Assembly: GCF_009826935.1 (NCBI RefSeq)
Contig: NZ_WUMN01000002.1
Coordinates: 653,840-717,839 of the forward strand
Direction: 5' to 3'
Length of the DNA: 64,000 bases
Origin: Flavobacterium sp. Sd200
GTDB taxonomy: Bacteria; Bacteroidota; Bacteroidia; Flavobacteriales; Flavobacteriaceae
Shown piece after piece: positions 1 through 9,098 of this stretch. The notes under the pieces are model-generated. The model saw only the letters and a program-made list of their open reading frames with translations. It was not told the origin of the DNA and did not search any database. The translations under genes were made by a program, and so were the position numbers. Each line of letters opens with the position of its first letter. The first letter of the stretch is position 1.

Positions 1-294
1 TTCCATGATAAAAAAGTGTTCTTTGCCCCTGCCCTTCCGTTAGAGGAGGTGTTCGATCCAACAGGTGCAGGCGATACTTTTGCAGGTGGCTTTACAGGCT
101 ACATTGCACAAAGCGAGAACCTGTCGTTCAAGAACATGAAAAACGCCATTATATATGGCTCCAACCTGGCATCGTTTTGCGTAGAGCAGTTTGGCACAGA
201 ACGCATGGAGCAACTGCAAAAAAGCGAAGTGCAGGAACGCTTGCAACAGTTTAAAATGCTAACCCAGTTCGACATAGTGCTGGAAGAAGAATAA
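1..294 (+). CDS. PfkB-family sugar kinase, C-terminal part (5' end outside the window)
   Basis: The reading frame is open from base 1, so this is the last 97 residues of a gene that begins upstream. It carries the PfkB C-terminal signature DPTGAGDTFAGGF. The Asp in GAGD is the catalytic base of ribokinase-like kinases, and the Gly run forms the anion hole that stabilises phosphate transfer from ATP to a sugar or nucleoside hydroxyl. The substrate-binding half is missing, so the substrate cannot be named. A compact G+C hairpin with a T-run follows, which separates it from the PurF-like gene. An internal GTG at position 16 is in frame but lies inside the conserved domain and is not a real start. 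The family call is firm and the substrate is unknown. Confidence 0.85.
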   Translation, partial: FHDKKVFFAPALPLEEVFDPTGAGDTFAGGFTGYIAQSENLSFKNMKNAIIYGSNLASFCVEQFGTERMEQLQKSEVQERLQQFKMLTQFDIVLEEE

Positions 295-308
295 GTAAAA
301 ATACTAAG

Positions 309-330
309 GCCTCTTTGTGGGGCTTTTTTT
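309..330 (+). terminator. Rho-independent terminator after the PfkB kinase
   Basis: A five-base-pair stem (GCCTC at 309-313 with GGGGC at 319-323, including one T-G pair) has a five-base loop and is followed by seven T. It lies 15 bases after the kinase stop codon. Confidence 0.65.
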
Positions 331-359
331 AATATAACTACACACAACAAACAACTATT

Positions 360-2258
360 ATGAGCGATGCAATAAAACACGAATGCGGTATTGCTTTGTT
401 AAGGCTATTAAAGCCTTTGGAATATTATAAAGAAAAGTATGGTACAGCCTTTTATGGCATTCAAAAAATGTACCTGCTTATGGAAAAACAGCACAACCGC
501 GGCCAGGACGGCGCAGGGTTTGCCAGCATAAAGCTGGATGTTAAACCCGGCCAGCGCTACATTAGCCGCGTGCGTTCTAACCAGCCACAACCCATACAGG
601 ACGTTTTTGCGCAAATAAACCAGCGCATTAACGAAGAGCTTACTAACAATCCTGAATATGCAGACAACGTTGAGTTGCAAAAAGACCAGATACCTTATTT
701 AGGCGAGGTTTTTTTAGGCCACGTGCGCTATGGTACTTTCGGAAAGAACAGCATAGAGAGCGTTCACCCGTTTCTGCGCCAAAACAACTGGATGCACCGC
801 AACCTTATTGTGGCAGGTAACTTTAACATGACTAATGTTAAAGAGCTTTTTGACAGCCTTGTAGAATTAGGGCAGCACCCTAAAGAACTTGCCGACACTG
901 TTACGGTAATGGAAAAAATTGGCCATTTCCTTGACGACGAGGTTAGCGACCTGTATCAGGTATGTAAATATGAAGGATACAATAAACAGGAAGCATCGGC
1001 AGTAATATCCGAGAGGCTTAATGTTGCGCGCATACTTAAGCGTGCCTCTAAACAATGGGATGGTGGCTATGCCATGGCCGGCATGTTTGGCCACGGCGAC
1101 TCATTTGTTTTTAGAGATCCGGCCGGTATTCGCCCTGCATACTACTATCAGGACGATGAAATTGCCGTAGTAGCATCAGAGCGTCCTGTAATACAAACTG
1201 TATTTAATGTAGATTTTGATGATGTAAAGGAGCTTGAGCCAGGCAATGCCATAATCATCAAAAAAAGCGGAGGCATATCGATACACGAAATTATACCTCC
1301 GGTAACTAAAAAAGCCTGTTCGTTTGAACGTATTTATTTTTCGCGCGGAAGCGATGCAGAGATATACCAGGAGCGCAAAGACCTTGGTAAATTAGTATTG
1401 CCACAGGTACTTGAAGCCATAGACAGCGATACTGACAATGCTGTTTTCTCGTACATTCCTAACACTGCCGAAACATCATTTTATGGTATGGTAGAGGCTG
1501 CACAGGACTTCTTGAACCAGCGTAAGAACAAACACATTTTAGAACACCGAAACACCCTTACCGAAACTACACTGGAAGAGTTGTTAAAGGTTAAGATACG
1601 TACTGAGAAGATTGCCATTAAAGACGCCAAGCTGCGTACTTTTATTACTGAAGACAGCAGCCGCGACGACCTTGTGGCACATGTATATGATGTTACTTAT
1701 GGGGTTATTAAACCACAGGACAACCTTGTTATTATAGACGACTCTATTGTGCGAGGCACCACGCTAAAAATGAGCATCATTAAAATGATGGACAGGTTAA
1801 ACCCTAAGCGCATTGTAGTGGTATCGTCGGCACCGCAAATAAGGTATCCTGACTGTTATGGAATAGATATGGCCAAGCTGGAAGGTTTGGTGGCCTTTCA
1901 GGCAGCACTGGCTTTATTGAAAGAACGCGGATTGGAGCACATAATACACGATGTATATAATAAGTGTAAAGCACAGGAAAACCTGCCCGACAGCGAGGTG
2001 ATAAACCACGTTGTGGAATTCTATGCACCGTTTACCGATCAGGAAATATCAGACAAAATTGCACAGATGCTAACCACTAAAGATATTAAGGCTGAAGTTA
2101 AGATTATCTTCCAGACAGTAGAGAACCTGCACATTGCCTGCCCTAAAAACTTAGGAGACTGGTATTTTACAGGAGACTATCCTACTCCTGGCGGAAACCG
2201 TGTGGTAAACAAAGCCTTTATTAATTTTTATGAAGGTAATGATGCCCGTGCATATTAA
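360..2258 (+). CDS. PurF-like amidophosphoribosyltransferase, long form (632 aa)
   Basis: Class II glutamine amidotransferase fused to a type I phosphoribosyltransferase domain, the architecture of PurF. PurF makes 5-phosphoribosylamine from PRPP and glutamine, the first step of purine synthesis. The N-terminus reads MSDAIKHECGIA, so Cys9 would become the nucleophile after removal of an eight-residue propeptide. NRGQDGAG, GHVRYGT and AGN are the glutaminase-site motifs. The PRPP loop is VIIDDSIVRGTT near residues 458-469, followed by YPDCYGID. PurF is usually about 470-510 aa. This protein is about 130 residues longer, with extra sequence in the N-terminal domain and before the PRPP loop, and PurF's usual NRYVGRTFI stretch is replaced by a diverged LRTFITEDSSRDD. 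It may be the organism's second PurF-type enzyme and not the main purF, so no symbol is given. Confidence 0.8.
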   Translation: MSDAIKHECGIALLRLLKPLEYYKEKYGTAFYGIQKMYLLMEKQHNRGQDGAGFASIKLDVKPGQRYISRVRSNQPQPIQDVFAQINQRINEELTNNPEYADNVELQKDQIPYLGEVFLGHVRYGTFGKNSIESVHPFLRQNNWMHRNLIVAGNFNMTNVKELFDSLVELGQHPKELADTVTVMEKIGHFLDDEVSDLYQVCKYEGYNKQEASAVISERLNVARILKRASKQWDGGYAMAGMFGHGDSFVFRDPAGIRPAYYYQDDEIAVVASERPVIQTVFNVDFDDVKELEPGNAIIIKKSGGISIHEIIPPVTKKACSFERIYFSRGSDAEIYQERKDLGKLVLPQVLEAIDSDTDNAVFSYIPNTAETSFYGMVEAAQDFLNQRKNKHILEHRNTLTETTLEELLKVKIRTEKIAIKDAKLRTFITEDSSRDDLVAHVYDVTYGVIKPQDNLVIIDDSIVRGTTLKMSIIKMMDRLNPKRIVVVSSAPQIRYPDCYGIDMAKLEGLVAFQAALALLKERGLEHIIHDVYNKCKAQENLPDSEVINHVVEFYAPFTDQEISDKIAQMLTTKDIKAEVKIIFQTVENLHIACPKNLGDWYFTGDYPTPGGNRVVNKAFINFYEGNDARAY

Positions 2259-2381
2259 GTAAAAACCCTTAAACGATTATTTGCGTTATTGAACGAAAAA
2301 AATTGCAGGGCACGCATAATACCTATATTTTTACCCAAAATAGCATTAGTAAAATTTAATTTTACGGTATTTTTGGGGGCC

Positions 2382-2415
2382 AAAAAAGGGGAAACTGTAC
2401 AGTTTCCCCTTTTTT
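2382..2415. terminator. Perfect 34-bp palindrome, bidirectional-type terminator
   Basis: Two 17-base arms (AAAAAAGGGGAAACTGT at 2382-2398 and its exact reverse complement at 2399-2415) meet with no spacer. In either direction a GC core is followed by six T. It lies between the PurF-like gene and the efflux regulator and would stop transcription from the former. The rest of the 2259-2586 gap is AT-rich with no open frame that looks coding. Confidence 0.75.
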
Positions 2416-2553
2416 ATTTCCAGATATATTTCATTGTTAAACAATAATTTGCAATAAAAACAGTATCTTTATTCGGGTTAAGGTTTTTATCACAACTACA
2501 TCTCCGCCAAATTAAACCACTTTAATTTCTTAACAAAACTTTAACTGTAATTT

Positions 2554-2585
2554 GGTTCGGACACAACCGAACTAACCGAACTAAC
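2554..2585 (+). promoter_or_regulatory. Operator-like repeats upstream of the efflux regulator
   Basis: GTTCGG at 2555-2560 is the reverse complement of CCGAAC, which occurs at 2567-2572 and again at 2576-2581. The second part is a tandem 9-mer, AACCGAACT at 2565-2573 and 2574-2582. The block runs straight into the -7 box. Inference: this is the binding site of the regulator encoded just downstream, which would repress itself and the pump. Confidence 0.55.
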
Positions 2586-2589
2586 TTTG
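2582..2589 (+). promoter_or_regulatory. Bacteroidota -7 box TAACTTTG for the efflux operon
   Basis: TAACTTTG is an exact match to TAnnTTTG, and TATATTTG at 2590-2597 is a second exact match directly after it. Either would start transcription about 15-25 bases before the ATG at 2620. TTTG at 2551-2554 is the nearest -33-like element, but its spacing of 27 bases to the first box is longer than the usual 17-23. Confidence 0.6.
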
Positions 2590-2619
2590 TATATTTGCCC
2601 AAATTTTCATCTTGAAGCA

Positions 2620-3105
2620 ATGGAAGATTTAGCAAAAGAACGCGAAGAACTGATAGAGATGTTTGGCGTACACTTTGAGAGTGTGCACCACCTCCCTCCT
2701 TTGGGTTCGCGCATACTTGCCACGCTTATACTGGATTCGGGCTCACGCAAGTATTCGTTTGACGACCTTGTAGAGATAATGGGAGCAAGTAAAAGTTCGG
2801 TATCTACCAACCTTAGCCTCTTGGTCAAGTTAGGTAAACTAACCTACTACACCCTGCCGGGAGACCGTAAAAAATACTATCGCCCATCTCAGTTTAGCGA
2901 ACGTTTTGACAACTACATGCGCATGATAGCTTTTGAAAAAGAAATTATGGAACGCATGGTAACCTACCGCCAGCAAACCGCTACCTGTGCCGACGATAAA
3001 GAACTTGAGAAAACGCTGGCCTATAAAGAGCACATACTGCAAATGGAAGCACTGCTTATCAATACTATCCAGAAGTTTAAAGACCTCGAAAGTAAATCTA
3101 AATAA
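2620..3105 (+). CDS. GbsR/MarR-type winged-helix regulator of the RND pump
   Basis: A 161-residue DNA-binding protein. The winged helix is in the N-terminal half: ILDSGSRKYSFDDLVEIMG, then the recognition-helix segment SKSSVSTNLSLLVKLGKL and a wing containing PGDRKKYY. The C-terminal third is helical and probably the dimerisation arm. I chose ATG 2620 because an in-frame upstream TTG at 2587 lies inside the promoter box. The gene is 34 bases before the pump's adaptor and reads the same way, an arrangement typical of a local repressor co-transcribed with an efflux operon. The operator-like repeats before it fit autoregulation. Family assignment is by pattern; the inducer is unknown. Confidence 0.82.
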   Translation: MEDLAKEREELIEMFGVHFESVHHLPPLGSRILATLILDSGSRKYSFDDLVEIMGASKSSVSTNLSLLVKLGKLTYYTLPGDRKKYYRPSQFSERFDNYMRMIAFEKEIMERMVTYRQQTATCADDKELEKTLAYKEHILQMEALLINTIQKFKDLESKSK

Positions 3106-3139
3106 TCATCATCTTTTTAAATACAATAGAACAAACAGA

Positions 3140-4303
3140 ATGAGAAACAAGTCGTTTTTAGGCGCAATGGCCGCCATTATAATGCTTAGCGCATGCGGTA
3201 AAAAAGAGGAAGCCCCGCAACAGGCTGCGGCTGCCCCGGTACCCTTCCCTGTACAAACGGTTACTAAACAGGATGCCACCGTATTTGAAGAATATACCGC
3301 TAACCTTGAAGGCCGCCAAAATGTAGAGATACGCCCAAAGGTTACAGGATTTATTACCAAAATATTTGTAGATGAAGGACAAACAGTGAGAAAAGGCCAA
3401 ATACTTTTTAAACTGGAAACCCAAACCCAAAATCAGGATGCTGCTGCTGCAAAAGCTGCTGTTAATGCTGCTCAGGTAGAAGTTAACAGACTTGCACCGC
3501 TTGTAGAACGTAAAATTATAAGCAATGTGCAGCTTGAAACTGCCAAAGCAAACCTTGCACAGGTACAGGCAAACTACCAGGCCATAGCTACAAACATTGG
3601 CTTTGGTACCATTACCTCTCCGGTAGATGGTGTTATTGGCAGCCTTCCGTTAAAAGAGGGGGCACTGGTAAGTCCAACATCTGAGGTTGCATTGACCACA
3701 GTGAGCGACACAAGGGTAATGCGCGCTTACTTTGCTCTTAACGAGAAGCAAATGCTAAACTTTAGTAAGACCTTTAAAGGTGCTACGCTAGAGCAAAAAC
3801 TAAAAAACACACCTGCTGTTACTTTACTATTGGTTGATGGTAGCGAGTATGACCAGAAAGGTCGCATAGAAGCCGTTACAGGTCTTGTAAATGCAACAAC
3901 GGGTACAAGCCAGTTCAGGGCAGAATTCAAAAATCCGCAGGCAATTTTAAGGAGTGGCAGCAATGGCATAATCCGTTTGCCAATTAACTATAACAATGCC
4001 ATAGTGGTACCGCAAAATGCAGTGTTTGAACTACAGGGCAAGCAAATGCTTTATGTGGTTGATAAAGATGGTACTGTAAAATCTAAAGTAATAACCACAA
4101 GAACTACATCGGGTACCGACTTTATTGTTGAGGAAGGGCTGGAAGAAGGCGAAGTTATTGTGGTTGAAGGGGCTTCTAAACTTAAAGACGGTATGAAGAT
4201 CATTCCGCAGGAAGCTAAAAAAGAGCAGCCTGCCGATGCACCTATTCAGGACACTGTTGCCAGCTCTGTGAGCAAAACTAAAACCGTTACTACCAAAAAA
4301 TAA
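3140..4303 (+). CDS. RND efflux periplasmic adaptor (HlyD/AcrA type), lipoprotein
   Basis: A 387-residue membrane-fusion protein. It starts MRNKSFLGAM with lipobox LSAC, so Cys19 would be lipidated and the protein anchored in a membrane facing the periplasm. The lipoyl-like half motif GRQNVEIRPKVTGFI and the partner half after the hairpin (FGTITSPVDGVIG) bracket an alpha-hairpin rich in Ala and Gln. The beta-barrel and membrane-proximal domains follow. The tail is Lys/Thr-rich and disordered. ATG 3140 is chosen because it opens the signal peptide; an upstream in-frame extension lies inside the regulator gene. It precedes the permease by nine bases. The role is to bridge the permease and the outer-membrane channel. 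Confidence 0.92.
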   Translation: MRNKSFLGAMAAIIMLSACGKKEEAPQQAAAAPVPFPVQTVTKQDATVFEEYTANLEGRQNVEIRPKVTGFITKIFVDEGQTVRKGQILFKLETQTQNQDAAAAKAAVNAAQVEVNRLAPLVERKIISNVQLETAKANLAQVQANYQAIATNIGFGTITSPVDGVIGSLPLKEGALVSPTSEVALTTVSDTRVMRAYFALNEKQMLNFSKTFKGATLEQKLKNTPAVTLLLVDGSEYDQKGRIEAVTGLVNATTGTSQFRAEFKNPQAILRSGSNGIIRLPINYNNAIVVPQNAVFELQGKQMLYVVDKDGTVKSKVITTRTTSGTDFIVEEGLEEGEVIVVEGASKLKDGMKIIPQEAKKEQPADAPIQDTVASSVSKTKTVTTKK

Positions 4304-4312
4304 AACTGAGAA

Positions 4313-7300
4313 ATGCTTAAAACGTTTATAGAAAGGCCGGTACTCTCTACCGTAATTTCGATATTGATAACCATTCTGGGTATCCTGGGGCTGCTGTCGC
4401 TGCCTGTAGAGCAGTATCCGGAAATTGCACCTCCTACCGTGCAGGTAACAGCAACCTTTACAGGTGCCAATGCCGAGACCGTACTTAACAGTGTTGTAAT
4501 TCCGCTTGAGGAAGAGATCAACGGTGTAGAGGGCATGACCTACATGACCAGTAGTGCCGCCAACGACGGTACGGCCAACATTACCGTTTACTTTGAATTG
4601 GGCGAAGATCCGGACATTGCTGCGGTAAACGTACAAAACAGGGTATCGCGCGCTACGCCAAAACTTCCTGCTGCCGTTGTGGCCACGGGTGTAACTACAG
4701 TTAAAAGGCAGGCAAGTTCGCTAATGTTCCTGTCTATGTACTCTAACAACCCGCAATATGACGGTACATTTGTACAAAACTATGCCAAGATAAACCTTGT
4801 GCCTAAACTACAGCGTATTAAAGGTGTGGGCCAGGTAAACGTGTTTGGTAGTAAAGACTACTCTATGCGTATTTGGATAGACCCTGAAAAAATGGCTACC
4901 TATCAGCTTACCCCTGCCGATATACAGGCTGCACTTAACGAACAGAACGTTGAGGCCGCGCCGGGTAAATTTGGTGAAAACGCCAAAGGTATTTATGAAT
5001 ATGTAATTAAATACAAAGGACGTTTATCTAAAATACAGGATTATGAAAAGATAGTGGTTAAGGCCACAGGCAATGGAAACTTTGTAAAACTGGGCGATGT
5101 TGCAACAGTAGAGCTTGGCGCCTTTAGTTACGGCTCTAACAATATGGGTATGGGCAAAGAAGGTGTTGCCATGGGTATATTCCAAACATCAGGATCAAAT
5201 GCCCAGGATATTATTGAAGAGGCTAACAAAATCATGGAAGATGCCAAAAAGAACTTTCCTGAAGGCATCGATTATGTGGTGCCATTTAGTACCAAAACGT
5301 TCCTTGATGCATCCATCCATAAAGTAATTTCTACTTTAATCGAAGCCTTTATACTGGTATTTGTGGTGGTTTTCCTGTTCCTTCAGGATTTCCGCTCTAC
5401 GCTAATCCCGGCCATTGCAGTTCCGGTGGCCATTGTAGGTACGTTCTTCTTCCTTTCAATGTTTGGATTCTCAATCAACATGCTTACGCTTTTTGCGATG
5501 ATCCTTGCCATTGGTATTGTGGTCGATGACGCCATTGTGGTTGTAGAGGCGGTGCACGCCAAACTCGACGAAGGCGAAAAAGACCCCAAAAAGGCAACCC
5601 TAAGCGCCATGAGCGAAATTACTGGTGCCATCGTTTCGATTACCCTGGTAATGTCGGCGGTATTTATCCCGGTATCGTTCCTAAAAGGGCCATCGGGTGT
5701 ATTCTACCAACAGTTTGCCGTAACGCTTGCCATATCAATTGTAATATCGGCAGTAAATGCATTAACGCTGAGCCCGGCATTGTGTGCGCTGTTCCTTAAG
5801 CCGCATGACGACCACGACCACAAAAAGAAAAACCTTAAAGACCGTTTCTTTACAGCGTTTAATACAGGCTTCGATGCCATGAACAGTAAATATGTGGGCT
5901 CGCTGCGCAGGCTTGCCCCACGCAAATGGATAACCGTGGTTATACTGCTTGTATTTAGCGGCATTACTTACTGGTTGTTTGTTACTACGCCATCGGGCTT
6001 TATTCCAAGTGAAGACCGTGGGGTAATCATGGCCGATATTACCATGCCTCCGGGAACAACGCTGGAAAAAACACAGCTTACTGTAAACAAGCTTGACTCA
6101 GTACTGCAGTCTATGCCTTTAGTTGAGGCAAGGATGAGTGTTGTGGGCTTTAGTTTGCTTAACAGCGTAAACGGTGGTTCGTATGCTTTCTGTGTAATTA
6201 AATTAAAAGACTGGAAAGACCGTACCGAAGAAAACCAAACAGTGCAGGCTGTTACAGGCGAGCTTTTTGCCCGCACGGCCGGATTTAAAGATGCACGACT
6301 GCTGTTCTTCTCGCCACCAAGCGTACCCGGTTTGGGTAGTGCCGATGGTTTCGAGTTCAAAATTCAGGATACCGGAGAAGACGACTGGGCAACGGTGAGT
6401 AAAGTGAGTAACGAGTTTCTCGCCGAGCTTAACAAACGCCCAGAGATACAGTATGCGCAAACCAACTTTAACCCTTCGTTCCCGCAATATCAAATGGATG
6501 TGAACATCGAGAGGGCTAAAGATGCAGGTGTATCGCTTACAAATATTTTCAACACCATGCAGGGTTATTATGGCGGATTATATACCACCGACTTTAACCG
6601 TTTTGGTAAGCAGTTCCGTGTAATGATACAGGCACAGCCGGACCAAAGGGCAGACGAAAACTCTATAAACAAAATATATGTGCGTAACAATGCAGGCCAA
6701 ATGGTTGCCATAAGCCAGTTTATAGACTTTAAACGAATTTATGGCCCTGAGGCTGTAGCACGTTTCAACCTCTATAAGGCTGTAAACGTAAACGGTGCTG
6801 CCAAGCCGGGATACAGCTCCGGAGATGCCATTAAGGCTATACAGGAAGTTGCCGCACAGCACCTGCCAAAATCATACAGCTATGAGTTTAGTGGTATGAC
6901 CCGCGAAGAAATTATTGCAGGAAGCCAGGCTGCAGGCGTGTTCCTTTTAAGTTTGATATTTGTGTACTTCCTGCTTAGTGCGCAGTACGAAAGCTACATT
7001 ATTCCGCTTGCGGTAATCCTTTCGCTGCCTGTGGGTATTGCCGGAGCCATTGGCTTTGTAAAACTCGCCGGGCTGGAAAACAATATTTACTTCCAGGTAG
7101 CACTCATCATGCTTATTGGTCTCCTTGCCAAGAATGCCATCCTTATTGTAGAGTTTGCCGTTCAGCGACGCAAGCATGGGCTAAGCATTGTAGATGCGGC
7201 TGTTGAGGGCGCACAGGCACGTTTAAGGCCAATCTTAATGACCTCTTTTGCCTTTATCCTTGGATTGATGCCGTTGGCACTATCTGCAGGGGTTGGTGCT

Positions 7301-7462
7301 GTGGGTAACCGCAGTATAGGTATGGCAGCCGTGGGTGGTATGCTTATAGGTACTGTATTTGGGGTATTTGTTATCCCAATATTGTACATCATATTCCAGG
7401 CATTGCAGGAAAAAATATCGGGCAAGCCTAAACAGGACCAAACAGAGAACGCTGTTGCTTAA
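4313..7462 (+). CDS. RND efflux permease, AcrB/HAE1 family
   Basis: 1049 residues, the normal size of a hydrophobic/amphiphilic efflux permease that uses the proton gradient to expel drugs or other toxic compounds. It starts with the family hallmark FIERPVLSTVIS, one membrane segment and the porter-domain sequence VEQYPEIAPPTVQV. The membrane segment with the proton-relay motif reads GIVVDDAIVVVEAV (two adjacent Asp). The repeat half starts near residue 530 and ends with LIGLLAKNAILIVEFA and GALVP-like membrane helices. It sits between adaptor and outer-membrane factor with very short gaps, so the three are surely one transcript. The substrate cannot be read from sequence. Confidence 0.95.
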   Translation: MLKTFIERPVLSTVISILITILGILGLLSLPVEQYPEIAPPTVQVTATFTGANAETVLNSVVIPLEEEINGVEGMTYMTSSAANDGTANITVYFELGEDPDIAAVNVQNRVSRATPKLPAAVVATGVTTVKRQASSLMFLSMYSNNPQYDGTFVQNYAKINLVPKLQRIKGVGQVNVFGSKDYSMRIWIDPEKMATYQLTPADIQAALNEQNVEAAPGKFGENAKGIYEYVIKYKGRLSKIQDYEKIVVKATGNGNFVKLGDVATVELGAFSYGSNNMGMGKEGVAMGIFQTSGSNAQDIIEEANKIMEDAKKNFPEGIDYVVPFSTKTFLDASIHKVISTLIEAFILVFVVVFLFLQDFRSTLIPAIAVPVAIVGTFFFLSMFGFSINMLTLFAMILAIGIVVDDAIVVVEAVHAKLDEGEKDPKKATLSAMSEITGAIVSITLVMSAVFIPVSFLKGPSGVFYQQFAVTLAISIVISAVNALTLSPALCALFLKPHDDHDHKKKNLKDRFFTAFNTGFDAMNSKYVGSLRRLAPRKWITVVILLVFSGITYWLFVTTPSGFIPSEDRGVIMADITMPPGTTLEKTQLTVNKLDSVLQSMPLVEARMSVVGFSLLNSVNGGSYAFCVIKLKDWKDRTEENQTVQAVTGELFARTAGFKDARLLFFSPPSVPGLGSADGFEFKIQDTGEDDWATVSKVSNEFLAELNKRPEIQYAQTNFNPSFPQYQMDVNIERAKDAGVSLTNIFNTMQGYYGGLYTTDFNRFGKQFRVMIQAQPDQRADENSINKIYVRNNAGQMVAISQFIDFKRIYGPEAVARFNLYKAVNVNGAAKPGYSSGDAIKAIQEVAAQHLPKSYSYEFSGMTREEIIAGSQAAGVFLLSLIFVYFLLSAQYESYIIPLAVILSLPVGIAGAIGFVKLAGLENNIYFQVALIMLIGLLAKNAILIVEFAVQRRKHGLSIVDAAVEGAQARLRPILMTSFAFILGLMPLALSAGVGAVGNRSIGMAAVGGMLIGTVFGVFVIPILYIIFQALQEKISGKPKQDQTENAVA

Positions 7463-7473
7463 ACAAGTATAAC

Positions 7474-8892
7474 ATGAACGCAAAGAAATATAGAATAATT
7501 ATACTGGCCGGAGCAGGCTTGCTGTTGCAATCGTGCTTTGTTGCCAAAGAATATAAAAGGCCCGATGTGAAGGCAGAAAACCTGTATCGCACAGAGGTAC
7601 AGGTTCAGGACAGCACATCGCTGGCAGATATATCGTGGGATAAAATTTTTACAGATAACCTTTTACAGGGACACATTAAAAAAGGGCTTACCAATAATTT
7701 TGACATTCGCGTGGCGGTGCAAAATATTGTGGCTGCCGAGGCTTACCTGAAACAGGGTAAAGCAGGCTACCAGCCTACCTTTAACCTTGGTGCCGACTGG
7801 ACACACCAGGAACTGTCTAACAACTCGCAGCTTGGCGCACTGTTTAGCCAGCAAACCGGTGGTGGAAGAGTGCGTGTAGACCAATACCAAATTACAGGCT
7901 CTTTGGCTTGGGAAGCCGATATTTGGGGCAAGATTCGCAGCAACAAACGTGCGCTTAATGCTACTTACCTGCAAACGGTTGCCGCCAAACAGGCTGTGCA
8001 AACGCAGTTGATATCGGATATTGCATCTACATATTACCAACTGCTTTCGTTAGACATGCAGCTTAAAATTGCAGACTCTACCCTTGTAAACCGAAATGAG
8101 AGTATAGAGGTAATACACGCACTTAAAGATGCAGGCAATGTAAATGAAGTTGCCGTTAAGCAAACCGAAGCTCAAAAATATGCCACCGAAATTATTATAG
8201 AAGACCTTAAGAACAGCATTGTGCTTATGGAAAACTATATGAACATACTTTTAGGCCAGGCTCCGGGTCCAATACAAAGATCGGCATTTGAAGACCAGCA
8301 ATTAAATCCGGAAATTAAACTTGGTTTTAGTGCTTCACTGCTTCGCAACAGGCCCGATGTTATTGCCGCCGAATATGCTCTGGTAAACACCTTTGAGCTT
8401 ACCAATGTAGCCCGTGCTAATTTTTATCCGGCGTTAAAAGTTACCGGCACAGGTGGTTTACAAACCATAGATATAGACAACCTTTTCAGTGCCAACTCGC
8501 TTTTTGCTAATGTAATCAGCGGATTAACGCAGCCGCTATTCAACCAAAGGCAAAACCGCACCCGCATGGAAGTTGCAAAGGCCAACCAGGAGGCAGCTTA
8601 TGTGCAGTTTCAGCAGGCTGTGGTTAGCGCAAGCCGCGAGGTTAGCGATGCCCTTGCCAATTATAACAACGAAACTAAAAAAATTGGCATACGCGAACAG
8701 CAGGCTGATGCCCTTACTAAAGCTGCCGATTACAGCGACGAACTTTTAGAGTATGGCCTTGTTAACTATCTTGAAGTACTAACCGCAAAAGACAATGCGC
8801 TTAACACTCAGCTTAGTCTTGTAGACAACCGCTACCAACAATATTTAGCCATAGTAACCCTATACCGCGCACTTGGCGGGGGATGGAGGTAA
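7474..8892 (+). CDS. TolC/NodT-type outer-membrane efflux lipoprotein
   Basis: A 472-residue outer-membrane factor. The signal peptide ends in lipobox LLQSC (Cys21), as in NodT/OprM-type channels. The N-terminal sequence after the lipid anchor contains YKRPDV, typical of this family. Two repeats of long amphipathic helices rich in Ala and Gln follow, with the conserved LRNRPDVIAAEYAL marking the second repeat and LEVLTAKDNALNTQ near the end. It should trimerise into the channel and periplasmic tunnel of the pump encoded just upstream. The gap to the permease is 11 bases. A strong terminator follows, closing the operon. Confidence 0.93.
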   Translation: MNAKKYRIIILAGAGLLLQSCFVAKEYKRPDVKAENLYRTEVQVQDSTSLADISWDKIFTDNLLQGHIKKGLTNNFDIRVAVQNIVAAEAYLKQGKAGYQPTFNLGADWTHQELSNNSQLGALFSQQTGGGRVRVDQYQITGSLAWEADIWGKIRSNKRALNATYLQTVAAKQAVQTQLISDIASTYYQLLSLDMQLKIADSTLVNRNESIEVIHALKDAGNVNEVAVKQTEAQKYATEIIIEDLKNSIVLMENYMNILLGQAPGPIQRSAFEDQQLNPEIKLGFSASLLRNRPDVIAAEYALVNTFELTNVARANFYPALKVTGTGGLQTIDIDNLFSANSLFANVISGLTQPLFNQRQNRTRMEVAKANQEAAYVQFQQAVVSASREVSDALANYNNETKKIGIREQQADALTKAADYSDELLEYGLVNYLEVLTAKDNALNTQLSLVDNRYQQYLAIVTLYRALGGGWR

Positions 8893-8953
8893 AACCCATA
8901 ATTAGAGTACTTTTCTCTTTAATTATTTTTTAGATTAATTGTTTGTTTTATGT

Positions 8954-8989
8954 AAACCACCCGTTGCAGGCAACTGCAGTGGGTGGTTT
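8954..8989 (+). terminator. Terminator of the efflux operon
   Basis: AAACCACCC at 8954-8962 pairs with GGGTGGTTT at 8981-8989, with a loop containing a further small stem. T-rich sequence follows. Confidence 0.75.
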
Positions 8990-9066
8990 TGTTTTAAGTG
9001 TACTTTAACACACGTTCTATAACACATTACGTGGAATATTATAAAATCTAATCTGCGATTGTAAAG

Positions 9067-9074
9067 TAACTTTG
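9067..9074 (+). promoter_or_regulatory. -7 box TAACTTTG for the receiver-like gene
   Basis: An exact TAnnTTTG match, 24 bases before the proposed TTG start. An in-frame TTG at 9072 lies inside the box and is therefore unlikely to be the start codon. Confidence 0.55.
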
Positions 9075-9098
9075 CATATTACAGAATATGCATTTGGT

